Assembly: GCA_002409525.1 (NCBI GenBank)
Contig: DHNM01000038.1
Coordinates: forward strand, 17,218-24,009
Length of the DNA stretch: 6,792 bases
Reading direction: 5' to 3'
Source of the DNA: Eubacterium sp. UBA5416
Lineage (GTDB): Bacteria; Bacillota; Clostridia; Lachnospirales; Lachnospiraceae
Shown here: one piece after another, positions 1 to 6,755 of the stretch
How the letters are laid out: each line of letters begins with the position of its first letter
Position numbering within the stretch: the first letter of the stretch is position 1
The notes under the pieces: generated by a model
Database searches by the model: none
Told to the model about the DNA's origin: nothing
Seen by the model: only the letters and a program-made list of their open reading frames with translations
Made by a program: the position numbers and the translations under genes

Positions 1-2128
1 TCGTCCCCAGGGCGATCGGAACAGCCGCTATCAGGGAAATCGAAATAATAGTTCTCAGCGTTCCTATGGTGGGAGACCATATCAGCAGGGCGATAGAAAC
101 AGCCGTCCATCTGGTGGTCCGGGACATGACAGAAAACAGCATCAGGTTGAATCTATGGATCTTGGCTTAAAAAAGCCCTCCAGAGATATGAGCCATAAGG
201 ACAAGGACAAAGAAAGAGAAAACAAAAGGAAGAAGACATTCGGCGAGAATCGCAGACCAAATCAGGGCAATCGTCCGAATTCTCACAGACCCAATCAGTC
301 TCGCAGAAGGAACCGCAACATTCCAAAAGCACTTCGGAAACCGGCACCTAAGCCAAAAGAGGAGAAGAAGGAAGTAGTTACGGAAATTACACTTCCAGAG
401 AAACTGACAGTCAGAGAACTTGCGGAAAAGATGAAGATGCAGCCTGCAGCAGTTGTCAAGAAGCTGTTTCTTGAGGGAACCATGGTTACGGTGAACAATG
501 AGCTTACCTTTGACCAGGCACAGGAGATTGCGCTGGGTTACGATATTGTAGCAGAACCTGAGGTCAAAGTTGACGTGATTGAAGAATTGCTCAAAGAAGA
601 CGATGAGGATGAAAAAGATATGGTACCGCGTTCTCCGGTCGTATGTGTTATGGGTCATGTTGATCACGGTAAGACATCACTTCTGGATGCGATCCGCAAT
701 ACGCATGTCACCGACCGGGAAGCCGGAGGTATCACACAACATATCGGTGCGACGGTCGTTTCAGTTGGAGACAGAAAGATCACGTTTCTGGATACACCGG
801 GACATGAGGCTTTCACAGCGATGCGTATGCGCGGTGCGGATTCCACCGATATCGCAGTTCTTGTTGTTGCTGCCGATGACGGTGTGATGCCACAGACGAT
901 AGAGGCTATTAACCATGCAAAAGCTGCCGGGGTAGAGATTATCGTCGCAGTCAATAAGATTGATAAACCGGGCGCCAATGTGGAGCGTGTAAAGCAGGAA
1001 CTCTCTGAGCAGGAGCTGATTCCGGAAGACTGGGGAGGCAGCACGATCTTTGTACCTGTGTCAGCGCATACCCATGAAGGTATCAAGGAACTACTCGAAA
1101 TGATTCTGCTCACTGCAGATGTGATGGAACTGAAGGCAAATCCGAACAGAAGAGCAAGAGGTCTTGTAATTGAGGCAGAACTGGATAAAGGAAAAGGACC
1201 GGTGGCCAATATTCTTGTTCAGAAAGGGACCTTGCATCAGGGAGATTATATAGCAGCAGGGGCATGCTCAGGTAAGGTACGTGCTATGACAGACGACAAG
1301 GGCCATCGTGTGAAAGAAGCGGGTCCGTCTACGCCTGTTGAGGTATTAGGCCTGAATGAGGTGCCAAATGCCGGTGAAATTATAGTAGCCACAGATACAG
1401 ATAAGGATGCAAAGAACTTTGCCGATACGTTCCTGTCTGAAGGCAAGAACAAGCTGCTTGAGGACACAAGAGCTAAAATGTCACTGGACGATTTATTCAG
1501 CCAGATTCAGGAAGGCAATTTGAAAGAATTGAATATCGTATTGAAAGCAGATGTTCAGGGCTCTGTTGAGGCTATGAAGCAGTCCCTGGTGCGGCTGTCC
1601 AACGAAGAAGTTGTTGTAAAGGTTGTACACGGCGGTGTTGGAGCAATCACAGAATCTGATGTGACACTCGCAGCGGCTTCCAATGCAATTATTATTGGAT
1701 TTAACGTCAGACCGGATACTCAGGCAAAGAACCTCGCAGAACAGGAAGGCGTAGATCTGCGCCTGTACCGTGTCATATATCAGGCAATTGAGGATGTAGA
1801 AGCCGCTATGAAGGGACTTCTGGATCCTGTCTATGAAGAAAAGGTGATCGGTCATGCTGAGGTCCGTCAGCTGTTCAAGGCATCCGGGGTCGGAACCATT
1901 GCAGGCAGTTATGTATTAGACGGCACATTTACAAGAGGAGCCAGCGTAAGAATTAAACGTGAAGGAAAACAGATCTTTGAGGGACCGCTTGCATCGCTCA
2001 AACGCTTCAAAGATGATGTAAAAGAAGTAAAAGCCGGATATGAGTGTGGTCTTGTATTTGAAGGTTTTAATGATATCAAGGAGTTAGATGTTGTGGAAGC
2101 TTATACCATGGTGGAAGTGCCAAGGTAA
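1..2128 (+). CDS. infB: Translation initiation factor IF-2 (5' end lies outside the window)
   Basis: IF2 is the cytoplasmic GTPase that brings fMet-tRNA to the 30S subunit and promotes 50S joining. The frame is open from base 2, so the true start is upstream; about 708 codons are visible, ending in TAA at 2126-2128. Domains in order: a basic, low-complexity Arg/Asn/Gln/Gly-rich linker (about 2-400); an IF2_N module (about 401-560, KLTVRELAEKM then QEIALGYDI); then the G domain. All G motifs are intact: G1 GHVDHGKT at 653-676, G2 GGITQHIGA at 725-751, G3 DTPGH at 791-805, G4 NKID at 953-964, and G5 SAH at 1061-1069. A beta-barrel domain II, domain III (ADVQGSVEA near 1547) and the fMet-tRNA-binding C-domain (AEVRQLFK, then YECGLVFEGFNDI) follow. 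The product is complete at its C-terminus, with no frameshift. It heads the visible operon and is followed by rbfA after 40 bases. The ATG at 155 has no good Shine-Dalgarno and is probably not the main start. Confidence 0.98.
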   Translation, partial: RPQGDRNSRYQGNRNNSSQRSYGGRPYQQGDRNSRPSGGPGHDRKQHQVESMDLGLKKPSRDMSHKDKDKERENKRKKTFGENRRPNQGNRPNSHRPNQSRRRNRNIPKALRKPAPKPKEEKKEVVTEITLPEKLTVRELAEKMKMQPAAVVKKLFLEGTMVTVNNELTFDQAQEIALGYDIVAEPEVKVDVIEELLKEDDEDEKDMVPRSPVVCVMGHVDHGKTSLLDAIRNTHVTDREAGGITQHIGATVVSVGDRKITFLDTPGHEAFTAMRMRGADSTDIAVLVVAADDGVMPQTIEAINHAKAAGVEIIVAVNKIDKPGANVERVKQELSEQELIPEDWGGSTIFVPVSAHTHEGIKELLEMILLTADVMELKANPNRRARGLVIEAELDKGKGPVANILVQKGTLHQGDYIAAGACSGKVRAMTDDKGHRVKEAGPSTPVEVLGLNEVPNAGEIIVATDTDKDAKNFADTFLSEGKNKLLEDTRAKMSLDDLFSQIQEGNLKELNIVLKADVQGSVEAMKQSLVRLSNEEVVVKVVHGGVGAITESDVTLAAASNAIIIGFNVRPDTQAKNLAEQEGVDLRLYRVIYQAIEDVEAAMKGLLDPVYEEKVIGHAEVRQLFKASGVGTIAGSYVLDGTFTRGASVRIKREGKQIFEGPLASLKRFKDDVKEVKAGYECGLVFEGFNDIKELDVVEAYTMVEVPR
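8..106 (+). repeat. Repeated QGDRNSR-coding segment in the IF2 N-terminal linker
   Basis: The heptapeptide QGDRNSR is encoded at 8-28 and again at 86-106, in the same frame and 78 bases (26 codons) apart. The copies differ at synonymous positions (cgg/aga, cgc/cgt), so the protein repeat is kept while the DNA has drifted. It lies in a Gly/Arg/Asn/Gln-rich stretch. Further on, three RPN motifs (RRPNQ, NRPNS, HRPNQ) occur within roughly 255-300. This is consistent with a disordered, positively charged linker, as is common in long clostridial and actinobacterial IF2 proteins. More copies may exist upstream of the window. Confidence 0.75.
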
Positions 2129-2137
2129 GGCCTTCCA
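2112..2137 (+). other. RNA hairpin with the infB stop codon in its loop
   Basis: TGGAAG at 2112-2117 pairs with CTTCCA at 2132-2137, and GCC at 2119-2121 pairs with GGC at 2129-2131. This gives a 9-bp stem with one bulged T (2118) and the loop AAGGTAA at 2122-2128, which contains the infB stop. It is not followed by a T tract, so it is not an intrinsic terminator. The rbfA Shine-Dalgarno at 2155-2161 stays outside the stem. It could be a processing or stability element that separates expression of infB and rbfA; that role is inference, and part of the pairing falls in codons that also encode conserved residues. Confidence 0.45.
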
Positions 2138-2154
2138 TGGCATTTGAAAGAATC

Positions 2155-2161
2155 AAGAGGG
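2155..2161 (+). promoter_or_regulatory. Shine-Dalgarno for rbfA supporting a GTG start
   Basis: AAGAGGG at 2155-2161 sits 7 bases before the GTG at 2169. No ATG gives the family-typical N-terminus, so this site decides in favour of the GTG start. Confidence 0.75.
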
Positions 2162-2168
2162 ATTAAAA

Positions 2169-2552
2169 GTGAGAAAAAACAGTATCAAAAATATCAGGAT
2201 TAATCAGGAAGTACAAAGAGAATTAAGCCGGATCATCCGAACTGAGATTAAAGACCCCAGAATTGCTATGATGACCTCAGTCACAAAAGCTGAGGTTGCG
2301 CCGGATCTTAAAACCTGCAAAGCCTACATCAGTGTGCTCGGAGATGACAAAGCAAAGTCTGATACGATTTCAGGCCTTAAAAATGCAGAAGGTTATATCC
2401 GCAGACTCCTGGCGAAAACTGTAAATCTTCGAAATACGCCGGAGGTATTATTTATACTGGATGAGTCCATCGAGTATGGGGTCAATATGTCAAAACTGAT
2501 AGAGGATGTAAACAAAGATCTGCCCGAAAGGAAGACTGATAAAGATGAATAG
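2169..2552 (+). CDS. rbfA: Ribosome-binding factor A (30S maturation factor)
   Basis: RbfA is a small KH-fold protein that binds the immature 30S subunit near the 5' end of 16S rRNA (helix 1 region) and helps its late maturation. The product is 127 residues, the usual size. Family signatures are clear: the N-terminal MRKNSIKNIRINQEVQRELS, then IIRTEIKDPRI, VTKAEVAPDLK, AYISVLGD, the LRNTPEVLFILD segment and the SIEYGVNMSKLI C-terminal helix. The start is GTG, chosen because it gives the family-typical N-terminus and has a well-placed AAGAGGG upstream; the next in-frame ATG would remove about a quarter of the fold. Its last 8 bases overlap the start of nrnA, which suggests translational coupling. 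The infB-rbfA order is widely conserved in bacteria. Confidence 0.97.
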   Translation: MRKNSIKNIRINQEVQRELSRIIRTEIKDPRIAMMTSVTKAEVAPDLKTCKAYISVLGDDKAKSDTISGLKNAEGYIRRLLAKTVNLRNTPEVLFILDESIEYGVNMSKLIEDVNKDLPERKTDKDE

Positions 2553-3501
2553 CCTTGTGGAGGTACTGGACGGAGTAAAAACAGCTGCAATTGCGGGACA
2601 TGTGAATCCCGACGGTGACTGCATAGGCTCCTGTATGGGTCTGTATCTGTATCTGAAGGATAATTTCCCTGCTGTTTGTGCGGATGTATATCTGGAGAAA
2701 CCGGGGAATGAGTTCTCATTTATCAGAGATATCGATTGTGTGAAGACAGATTATGATGCCAGGAAGAATTACGATATCATGTTTCTTCTCGATGTCAGCA
2801 GCTGTGACCGCATCGGGGTTGCATCCCGCTTGTATGATCGCATGGATAACACAGTATGTCTCGATCATCATATTACAAATCCGGGTCTTGGACGGGTGAA
2901 CCGGATTTTGCCTAAGTCCAGTTCTACCTGTGAGGTTTTATATGAGATTCTGGAGAATAACAAAATATCAGAGCCCTGTGCCGAGGCATTGTATACCGGA
3001 ATTGTACACGATACAGGAGTGTTTCAATATACAAACACCTCTCCCGCAACGATGCGTGCTGCCGCAAATCTGATGGAGAAGGATATTCCTTTCTCCGCAA
3101 TTGTAGACAATAGTTTCTACCAGAAGTCCTATGCTCAGAATCAGTTGTTGGGACGAACTTTAATGGAGAGCATACTCTTGTTTGACGGCAGGTGTATTGC
3201 CAGTGTTGTACGTCAGGAAGAGATGGATTTTTACGGCCTTACTTCCAGGGATATGGATGGAATTGTCAGCCAGCTGCGGAATACAAAAGGCGTGGAGGTC
3301 GCGCTCTTTCTCTATGAAAAGGATTCTCAGGAATTCAAGGTCAGCTTAAGATCCAAAGATTATGTGGATGTGAGTGAAATCGCCGCTTTGTTTGGCGGCG
3401 GCGGACATGCAAAGGCAGCGGGCTGTACGATGCATGGTACTCCTTATGATGTAATCGGGAACCTTGCCAGGCAGGTTGAACCACAATTGAAAGAAGCATA
3501 G
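2545..3501 (+). CDS. nrnA: DHH/DHHA1 phosphoesterase, NrnA-like nanoRNase / pAp phosphatase
   Basis: The product has 318 residues, typical of NrnA. Known family members degrade 2-5 nt RNAs to mononucleotides and dephosphorylate 3'-phosphoadenosine-5'-phosphate (pAp), taking the place of Orn and CysQ in many Firmicutes; cytoplasmic and metal (Mn)-dependent. Visible DHH-domain motifs: HVNPDGD at residues 19-25, the LLDVSS aspartate at 84, DHH at 107-109 and HDTG at 155-158, which together form the two-metal site. The C-terminal DHHA1 substrate-binding motif GGGGHAKAAG starts at residue 284. No key residue is missing. The ATG overlaps the rbfA stop by 8 bases, with AAAGGAAG at 2527-2534 as a plausible ribosome site 10 bases upstream. 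A DHH gene between rbfA and truB is a common clostridial arrangement. The exact substrate preference (nanoRNA, pAp, or c-di-nucleotide products such as pApA) cannot be told from sequence alone. Confidence 0.92.
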   Translation: MNSLVEVLDGVKTAAIAGHVNPDGDCIGSCMGLYLYLKDNFPAVCADVYLEKPGNEFSFIRDIDCVKTDYDARKNYDIMFLLDVSSCDRIGVASRLYDRMDNTVCLDHHITNPGLGRVNRILPKSSSTCEVLYEILENNKISEPCAEALYTGIVHDTGVFQYTNTSPATMRAAANLMEKDIPFSAIVDNSFYQKSYAQNQLLGRTLMESILLFDGRCIASVVRQEEMDFYGLTSRDMDGIVSQLRNTKGVEVALFLYEKDSQEFKVSLRSKDYVDVSEIAALFGGGGHAKAAGCTMHGTPYDVIGNLARQVEPQLKEA

Positions 3502-3506
3502 AATAC

Positions 3507-4439
3507 ATGTATAATGGCGTCTTAAATATCTATAAAGAAGCAGGCTTTACCTCGCATGACGTGGTTGCAAAGCTTCGCGGAATATTAAAGCAGAAGAAAA
3601 TCGGGCATACAGGGACACTCGATCCCGACGCAGTAGGAGTACTGCCGGTCTGTCTGGGAAATGCCACAAAGTTATGTGATATGCTCACGGATGAGACAAA
3701 GACTTATGAAGCTGTTCTGCAGCTCGGAGTTGTCACGGATACACAGGATCTCAGTGGAGAGGTTCTCAGCCGTCACCCTGTAAACTGTACAAAGGAAGAT
3801 GTTATCTCCTGCATAGAAAGTTTTTGTGGTGATCAGCTTCAGATACCTCCGATGTATTCCGCTTTAAAGGTAAATGGAAAGAAACTCTATGAACTGGCCA
3901 GAGAAGGAAAGACTGTCGAGCGAAAACCACGCCCCGTTACCTTCTATGAGATCAGAATTCTTACTTGTAACCTGCCCAGGGTGACTTTTGAAGTCACATG
4001 TTCAAAGGGAACTTATATCCGAACCCTTTGTCATGATATTGGTGAGAAACTGGCATGCGGCGGTGCGATGGAACATCTGATCCGGCGCAGAGTCGGAAGA
4101 TTTACAGACAGGGATGCCCTGACGCTGACACAGGTGGAGACACTTCGAGATGAGAATAGAATTCATGAATGTCTGATACCGGTGGATGCGATGTTTGATC
4201 AGCTAGAAAAAGCGTATGTAAAGCCGGAATTTGATATTCTTGTACACAATGGAAATGCACTTTATCCGGATCGAATTCTATCGGAAGGAGCTTTTTTGTC
4301 CGGACCGAATGAGAATTTATCTAAACGGAATTCAGTAAAACGGATTCGATTATACGACAGTACAGGACGATTTATGGGGATCTACAAGTATGAAGCCGAT
4401 AGAGGAATATATAAACCGGAAAAAATGTTTATAAGTTGA
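3507..4439 (+). CDS. truB: tRNA pseudouridine(55) synthase TruB
   Basis: TruB isomerises U55 in the T-loop of nearly all elongator tRNAs to pseudouridine and also acts as a tRNA-folding chaperone. The product is 310 residues, normal for the family. The catalytic motif GHTGTLDP covers residues 33-40, with the nucleophilic aspartate at 39, followed by DAVGVLPVCLG. Also visible are the YEAVLQLGVVTDTQD strand/loop, QIPPMYSALKVNGKKLYELAREG, and the CSKGTYIRTLCHDIGEKL motif. From about residue 240 to the end there is a PUA-like RNA-binding domain (YVKPEFDILVHNG, RIRLYDSTGRFMGIY). The ATG lies 5 bases after the nrnA stop; the ribosome site is only weak (GAAAGAAG at 3489-3496), so translation may depend on coupling to nrnA. 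No frameshift or truncation was seen. Confidence 0.97.
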   Translation: MYNGVLNIYKEAGFTSHDVVAKLRGILKQKKIGHTGTLDPDAVGVLPVCLGNATKLCDMLTDETKTYEAVLQLGVVTDTQDLSGEVLSRHPVNCTKEDVISCIESFCGDQLQIPPMYSALKVNGKKLYELAREGKTVERKPRPVTFYEIRILTCNLPRVTFEVTCSKGTYIRTLCHDIGEKLACGGAMEHLIRRRVGRFTDRDALTLTQVETLRDENRIHECLIPVDAMFDQLEKAYVKPEFDILVHNGNALYPDRILSEGAFLSGPNENLSKRNSVKRIRLYDSTGRFMGIYKYEADRGIYKPEKMFIS

Positions 4440-4446
4440 GGAAGCA

Positions 4447-5388
4447 ATGGAATATATCAAAAACACACTGAATTTTGAGACAAAAGGCCCCTCCGTGATC
4501 ACTCTGGGAAAATTTGACGGGGTTCACATAGGCCATAAAAAACTGATAAACCGCATACTGGAAATAGGAAAGAAAGATGGCCTTTTGAAAGTCATCTTTA
4601 CTTTTGATGCCTCCCCACAGGTGCGTCTGGGCTATCGGAAGCCTCAGACGCTGCTGAGCAATGAAGAGAGAAGACAGCGAATCGAAAGTCTCGGGGTCGA
4701 TACCTTAATCGAATATCCCTTTACTCTTCAGGTTCGTAACATGGAACCGGAAGATTTTATCACTGAGATTCTAGTGAATAAACTTCATGTGAAAGCTGTT
4801 GTCGTAGGATCCGATTTTCATTTCGGAAAGAACCGGCGGGGAAATTCGATCATGCTCAAACAGATGGGAAGAAGGTATGGATTTAAAGTTGAAGTTTTAA
4901 ATAAAGTGATGGATGGCACCCGCGAAGTGAGCAGCACATATATCCGGGAGGAATTACTGGAAGGCCATATGGAAAAAGTAAATAGGCTTTTGGGCTATCC
5001 GTATATGGTTATCGGAGATATCGTCCATGGCCATCAGCTTGGACGTACCATCGGCGTTCCGACAATCAATCAGATCCCGGAGTCCGGTAAACTACTTCCC
5101 CCGAGAGGTGTTTATACTTCTGTTACCTGGATTGACGGACAAAAGTTCTATGGTGTCAGCAACATAGGTATAAAACCAACAGTTCAGGAGAAATTCGTTG
5201 GAGTGGAAACCTATCTGTTTCACTGTGATCTGGATCTCTATGGAAAGGAAGCCTGTGTTCAGCTTTTCCATTACCAGCGGCCTGAAGCAAAATTTGATTC
5301 CGTGGAGGAGCTGAGAATCCAGATGAACAAAGACAAAGAGCTTGGGGAAAAGTATTTTGGTATAGACACACTTGATAGAAAGGCATAG
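4447..5388 (+). CDS. ribF: Bifunctional riboflavin kinase / FAD synthetase
   Basis: RibF phosphorylates riboflavin to FMN and adenylylates FMN to FAD, supplying flavin cofactors in the cytoplasm. The product is 313 residues, the standard bifunctional length. The N-terminal nucleotidyltransferase (FAD synthetase) domain shows LGKFDGVHIGH (residues 20-30), VGSDFHFGKNRRGN and VSSTYIRE (161-168). The C-terminal riboflavin kinase domain shows GRTIGVPTIN at 199-208 with the conserved Thr206 and Asn208, LPPRGVYTS, GVSNIGIKPT and VETYLFHCDLDLYG, which holds the probable catalytic glutamate. The ATG lies 7 bases after the truB stop; GAGGAAG at 4438-4444 overlaps that stop and serves as ribosome site. 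The short gap leaves no room for an FMN riboswitch, so expression follows the operon. It is called ribC in Bacillus subtilis. Confidence 0.97.
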   Translation: MEYIKNTLNFETKGPSVITLGKFDGVHIGHKKLINRILEIGKKDGLLKVIFTFDASPQVRLGYRKPQTLLSNEERRQRIESLGVDTLIEYPFTLQVRNMEPEDFITEILVNKLHVKAVVVGSDFHFGKNRRGNSIMLKQMGRRYGFKVEVLNKVMDGTREVSSTYIREELLEGHMEKVNRLLGYPYMVIGDIVHGHQLGRTIGVPTINQIPESGKLLPPRGVYTSVTWIDGQKFYGVSNIGIKPTVQEKFVGVETYLFHCDLDLYGKEACVQLFHYQRPEAKFDSVEELRIQMNKDKELGEKYFGIDTLDRKA

Positions 5389-5396
5389 ATCAGGAT

Positions 5397-5837
5397 ATGA
5401 AACTTGTAATACAAAGGGTGACGGAGGCTTCCGTCAAAGTTGACGACAGAGTAATTGGGCAGATTCATCAGGGACTTATTGTTCTGGTAGGAGTCGGTCA
5501 GGATGATACGAGGGAGACGGCAGATAAATATTTAAAAAAGATGCTGGCACTTCGGATATTTGAGGACGAACAGGGAAAGACAAACCTGTCACTGGCAGAT
5601 GTGAAAGGAGAATTGCTCCTGATCTCACAGTTTACTCTATATGCCAACTGCCGAAAGGGAAACCGCCCAAGTTTTATTGAAGCCGGTAAGCCCGATATGG
5701 CGGATGAATTATATGAATATATGATTCAGGAAGCAAAGAAAAAAGTACCCGTTGTTCAGACCGGAGAGTTCGGCGCTGATATGAAAGTTTCCCTGGTAAA
5801 TGACGGACCCTTCACCATAATACTTGAAGACCTATAA
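5397..5837 (+). CDS. dtd: D-aminoacyl-tRNA deacylase (DTD1 type)
   Basis: Dtd hydrolyses D-amino acids (for example D-Tyr), and also glycine mischarged on tRNA-Ala, from tRNA. This protects translation from wrong-handed substrates. It acts as a cytoplasmic homodimer. The product is 146 residues, the normal DTD length. Both family signatures are intact: SQFTLYA at residues 77-83 (in LLLISQFTLYANCRKGNRPSF) and the Gly-cis-Pro motif in NDGPFTIILE (Gly137-Pro138), the loop that enforces chiral selection. The N-terminus MKLVIQRVTEASVKVDD is also typical and fixes the start. The gene begins 8 bases after ribF; candidate ribosome sites are AGAAAGG at 5377-5383 or a closer but weaker AGGA, so initiation may rely on readthrough from ribF. 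In many Firmicutes dtd instead follows the relA/spoT-type gene, so its place here is notable. Confidence 0.97.
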   Translation: MKLVIQRVTEASVKVDDRVIGQIHQGLIVLVGVGQDDTRETADKYLKKMLALRIFEDEQGKTNLSLADVKGELLLISQFTLYANCRKGNRPSFIEAGKPDMADELYEYMIQEAKKKVPVVQTGEFGADMKVSLVNDGPFTIILEDL

Positions 5838-5854
5838 GGAAAGGACTCAGATAT

Positions 5855-6454
5855 ATGTGTGGAAGATATTATGTCAGCGATAGGACTGCACGAAAGATAG
5901 AGAAGATGATTCAGAATTCAGGCTCAGGTATCGGCAGGGTTCCTCAGGGGGATATTCACCCTGCAGAAGATGCTCTGGCGTTTTTTGCAGGAAATAATTC
6001 TGAGGACAAAACATTTGATGTGAAACTCTTTTCCTGGGGATTTAAAAGCAAAGAAAGCGGAGGCCTTATCATCAATGCCAGAGTGGAGACAGTTCAGAAG
6101 AGAGCCATGTTCCGAGACAGTATCCGGAGCAGACGTTGTTTTCTGCCTGCCTCTTCTTTTTATGAATGGAATTCTGAGAAAGAAAAGTTTACTTATACGC
6201 GTCCGGATGGAGACACCATATTCCTGGCCGGGTTTTATCAGTTGTTCGATGACCGGAATCATTTTGTGATACTGACCACTGCGCCAAACAATTCCGTTGC
6301 GAAGGTACATGACCGTATGCCTCTGATCCTTGAGAAGAAGCAGCTGGGAGACTGGATTTATGATGTTTCGGCTGCGGAACAGATTCTGAAGCAGGTGCCC
6401 GTACAGCTTGAGAGCAGTACGGAATATGAACAGCAGACATTGAAATTTGATTAG
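5855..6454 (+). CDS. SRAP-domain protein (YedK/HMCES family), abasic-site DNA-protein crosslinker
   Basis: Known SRAP proteins bind abasic sites in single-stranded DNA and form a stable thiazolidine crosslink through Cys2, shielding the lesion during replication. The product is 199 residues, close to the bacterial norm. It begins MCGRYYV, so removal of Met exposes Cys2; this fixes the start codon. Active-site positions are present: Cys2, Asn74 (in INARVET), Glu104 (in FYEW) and His152 (in HDRMPLIL), along with WGFKS and RRCFLPASSFYEW. AAGGAAAGGA at 5836-5845 is a strong ribosome site 9 bases upstream that overlaps the dtd stop. It lies 17 bases after dtd on the same strand, so it probably shares the transcript, although its function differs from the translation genes before it. 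No SOS/LexA-type box was evident upstream. E. coli calls the homologue yedK; older annotations say 'SOS response-associated peptidase'. Confidence 0.95.
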   Translation: MCGRYYVSDRTARKIEKMIQNSGSGIGRVPQGDIHPAEDALAFFAGNNSEDKTFDVKLFSWGFKSKESGGLIINARVETVQKRAMFRDSIRSRRCFLPASSFYEWNSEKEKFTYTRPDGDTIFLAGFYQLFDDRNHFVILTTAPNNSVAKVHDRMPLILEKKQLGDWIYDVSAAEQILKQVPVQLESSTEYEQQTLKFD

Positions 6455-6464
6455 AAAATATCTT

Positions 6465-6526
6465 CTTTGTGTATTTAATCATGTCTGATCCCTGATCACA
6501 AAGCGGTGTTTTCATGTTATTTTTTC
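6465..6526 (+). terminator. Possible operon terminator after the SRAP gene
   Basis: CTTTGTG at 6465-6471 is complementary to CACAAAG at 6497-6503. ATCA (6478-6481) and TGAT (6493-6496) can pair inside, and T-rich sequence follows (TTTT at 6509-6512, then TTATTTTTT at 6518-6526). It lies 10 bases after the last stop of the operon, where a terminator is expected. The stem is interrupted and low in GC and the T tract is not immediately adjacent, so it is a weak match. Confidence 0.3.
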
Positions 6527-6554
6527 CATCATACGAATAAAATTTTAAGTGTTT

Positions 6555-6599
6555 AAAACCCGGCTTACAAATGTCGAAAACCCGATTGCCGAGGACCCG
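6555..6599. repeat. Short direct repeats AAAACCCG / ACCCG
   Basis: AAAACCCG occurs at 6555-6562 and 6577-6584, start to start 22 bases, and ACCCG recurs at 6595-6599. These GC-containing blocks stand out in an AT-rich stretch. The 22-base spacing is about two DNA helical turns, which would suit a protein-binding site, but chance is not excluded. Confidence 0.3.
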
Positions 6600-6640
6600 C
6601 ATAAATGATATGTTATCTGTGAAAATTGCTGTTATTCTAT

Positions 6641-6658
6641 GCAATATCTTAGCAATAT
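6641..6658. repeat. Direct repeat GCAATAT with an 11-base period
   Basis: GCAATAT occurs at 6641-6647 and 6652-6658, separated by CTTA, so the period is 11 bases (about one helical turn). It lies 32 bases before the promoter-like -35 element at 6690. This would suit an upstream activator or repressor site; the sequence is short and AT-rich, so confidence is low. Confidence 0.3.
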
Positions 6659-6689
6659 ATAACAAAAATCTAAATATCCCAAAAAAAAC

Positions 6690-6717
6690 TTGAAGTTCCA
6701 CATATTACGAGTATAAT
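6690..6717 (+). promoter_or_regulatory. Sigma-A-like promoter reading out of the window
   Basis: TTGAAG at 6690-6695 (4 of 6 matches to TTGACA) and a perfect TATAAT at 6712-6717 are separated by 16 bases. Transcription would begin near 6723-6726, giving a leader that carries the inverted repeat at 6756-6780. The target gene would lie beyond 6792. An A-rich tract at 6681-6688 just upstream could act as an UP element. Confidence 0.5.
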
Positions 6718-6755
6718 AAAATTTAAAAACATTTGATTTTAAAATATTATGGTGT

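Noticed and set aside
155..157. ATG at 155 as the start of infB
   Set aside because: The frame is open back to the window edge with IF2-like linker sequence, and there is no good Shine-Dalgarno. An internal short-isoform start cannot be excluded but is not supported.
167..667. Minus-strand open frame of 166 codons with a Phe/Leu/Cys-rich, membrane-like look
   Set aside because: The hydrophobicity is the antisense reflection of Lys/Glu-rich codons in the IF2 linker; no ribosome site or family match was seen.
579..887. Plus-strand 102-codon frame overlapping infB
   Set aside because: It is an alternative frame of the conserved G-domain coding sequence, with no family signature.
664..1209. Minus-strand open frame of 181 codons inside infB
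   Set aside because: It is antisense to the conserved IF2 G domain; its Ser/Ala/Ile-rich composition is what a shadow of that frame would give.
2112..2137. Intrinsic terminator between infB and rbfA
   Set aside because: The hairpin is real on paper, but no T tract follows and the operon continues directly.
4437..4446. FMN riboswitch controlling ribF
   Set aside because: The truB-ribF gap is only 7 bases, and no RFN-type conserved blocks were seen in the upstream coding sequence.
6189..6701. Minus-strand open frame of 170 codons spanning the intergenic region and part of the SRAP gene
   Set aside because: No ribosome site before its ATG at 6701, no recognisable motifs, and its C-terminal half is antisense to the well-supported SRAP gene.
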